From the NCBI RefSeq assembly GCF_003970695.1, contig NZ_CP034570.1, positions 2,418,001 to 2,482,000 of the forward strand: 64,000 nt of DNA. Reading direction: 5' to 3'. This stretch comes from Maribacter sp. MJ134. GTDB lineage: Bacteria; Bacteroidota; Bacteroidia; Flavobacteriales; Flavobacteriaceae. Below are positions 63,069 to 64,000 of this stretch, piece by piece; position 1 is the first letter of the stretch, and every line of letters begins with the position of its first letter. Below the pieces are notes generated by a model, which searched no databases, was not told the origin of the DNA, and was given only the letters and a program-made list of their open reading frames with translations. The position numbers and the translations under genes were made by a program.

Positions 63069-63615
63069 TAACCCGTTGACTATTCTGCTTCACAAAGGCA
63101 CTCCAACCCGTATACGATTTACCGACCTCTACCCTACCTTCATTATAAAAATGACAAACTGCTGCCGCAAGACCATCGGTACTGTCCAAATTTTTTGGTA
63201 AGGTCTTAAGGCCCAAAACGCTTTGCAACATTCTGGCCACCTGTTCCTTACTAGCATTACCATTACCTGTAATAGCCATTTTGATTTTTTTAGGCAAATA
63301 TTCCGTGATAGGAATCTGTCTGGAGAGTCCCGCTGCCATGGCCACGCCTTGCGCTCTACCCAGTTTAAGCATGGACTGTACGTTCTTTCCGAAAAAGGGC
63401 GCCTCTATCGCTATTTCATCAGGGTGATAGGTGTCTATCAGCTCTATGGTCCGTTCAAAAATGAGCTTCAATTTAGTATAGGGATCGCTATATTTTTGAA
63501 GTAAGAGTTCGTTCATTTGGATGAACTCCATTTTTTTTCCGACTACCCTTATGAGACCAAAGCCCATTATCGTTGTTCCGGGGTCTATTCCTAAAATTAT
63601 CTTTTCGTTCGCCAA
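63061..63615 (-). CDS. ruvC: Holliday junction resolvase RuvC
   Basis: A 184-residue nuclease. ILGIDPGTTIMGFG carries the first catalytic Asp, IAIEAPFFGKNVQSMLKLGRAQG the Glu, and NLDSTDGLAAAVCHFY the last Asp. The length is normal. It resolves Holliday junctions in recombination. It lies 4 bp after the TonB-like gene. Confidence 0.96.
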   Translation of the reverse strand: MANEKIILGIDPGTTIMGFGLIRVVGKKMEFIQMNELLLQKYSDPYTKLKLIFERTIELIDTYHPDEIAIEAPFFGKNVQSMLKLGRAQGVAMAAGLSRQIPITEYLPKKIKMAITGNGNASKEQVARMLQSVLGLKTLPKNLDSTDGLAAAVCHFYNEGRVEVGKSYTGWSAFVKQNSQRVKK

Positions 63616-63619
63616 ATTC

Positions 63620-64000
63620 TTACTTGGTATTTAATTGAATAGGAATCCTAAACTTGGTGCTCACCGGTATTCCTCTTTTTAATGCCGGGGCAATTGCCGG
63701 AACGTTCTTTAAGCTCTGGCTAATAATACCATCAAATTCTGGCATTTGTTTTACAATGTCCGCATCCTTCTCAATGTCAACAATGGTAATCCTACCCTCG
63801 GTGTCAATAACAAAGATAACTGCTACAACGGGGTTTTTGGCTGAATCTACGGTAAATTCAAACTCGTTCAAAGTTGCTTCAAAATGCGTGATTAGTTTAT
63901 TTTCGAAACACAAACGCTGATTTTCCTTTGAAGCGGTCTCGTCACAGGATAGAAAAAGCGGATAAGAATCAATGGAATTCCAGTCAATTTCGCGTAGTTC
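63620..64000 (-). CDS. TonB C-terminal-domain protein, 3' part
   Basis: The frame is open to the right edge, so the gene starts outside the window. About 126 C-terminal residues are visible. PVVAVIFVIDTEGRITIVDIEKDADIV, then FDGIISQSLKNVPAIAPALKRGIPVSTKFRIPIQL, is the usual TonB C-terminal pattern of flavobacterial stand-alone proteins. A start at the internal TTG (63913) is unlikely because the upstream codons are protein-like (SIDSYPLFLSCDE). Confidence 0.85.
   Translation of the reverse strand, partial: ELREIDWNSIDSYPLFLSCDETASKENQRLCFENKLITHFEATLNEFEFTVDSAKNPVVAVIFVIDTEGRITIVDIEKDADIVKQMPEFDGIISQSLKNVPAIAPALKRGIPVSTKFRIPIQLNTK

Overview
The window looks like chromosomal DNA of a marine Bacteroidota, most likely a flavobacterium (Flavobacteriaceae). 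The evidence is a SusC/SusD pair, TAnnTTTG-type -7 elements, many lipoproteins, an M56/BlaI pair, Bacteroidota-type domains of unknown function and A+T-rich spacers. The sequence alone does not give the genus.

Region 1 (1-23195) is a sugar-acid and deoxysugar utilisation locus. It starts with the end of a TRAP transporter and a GMC oxidoreductase. A long minus-strand operon follows. In transcription order it encodes rhamnulose-1-P aldolase/lactaldehyde dehydrogenase, L-rhamnose isomerase, an FGGY kinase, an FMN lactate dehydrogenase, an NCS1 permease, KDG kinase, KDPG aldolase, uronate isomerase and a Gfo/Idh/MocA oxidoreductase. A GntR-type regulator is divergent. A plus-strand SusC/SusD/FAS1 operon and a lipoprotein sulfatase come next. 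Rhamnose, uronate and sulfatase functions together suggest a sulfated rhamnose-uronate glycan such as ulvan (inference).

Region 2 (23217-47095) is a nitrate-assimilation locus. It holds a fused NADH/nitrate reductase, a rubredoxin partner, an NrtABD-type ABC importer with an outer-membrane porin, uroporphyrinogen methyltransferase, NirB/NirD, DUF4202, a NarX-like histidine kinase, a LuxR-type response regulator and a precorrin-2 dehydrogenase fusion. A 16-bp perfect palindrome, or its half site, overlaps the -7 element of each of four nitrate promoters. Its 7-2-7 layout recalls NarL sites. Inside this region lie a cytoplasmic GH13 amylase and a compact, A+T-rich module of three overlapping or abutting genes: sce7726-like nuclease, sce7725-like protein and RES-domain protein. 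That module is the best candidate for an undescribed defence or toxin system.

Region 3 (47100-64000) is mostly housekeeping and stand-alone genes. It has tRNA-Leu(UAG), an M20 dipeptidase, a PhnA-like protein, BlaI/M56 with clear operators, a DUF4407 membrane protein, a DUF5060 glycosidase-like lipoprotein, a MutS-like membrane ATPase, several small families, HemW, a four-helix-bundle gene between degenerate repeats, RuvC and the C-terminal part of a TonB-like protein. Several spacers across the window carry degenerate tandem repeats with a strict 7-bp period.
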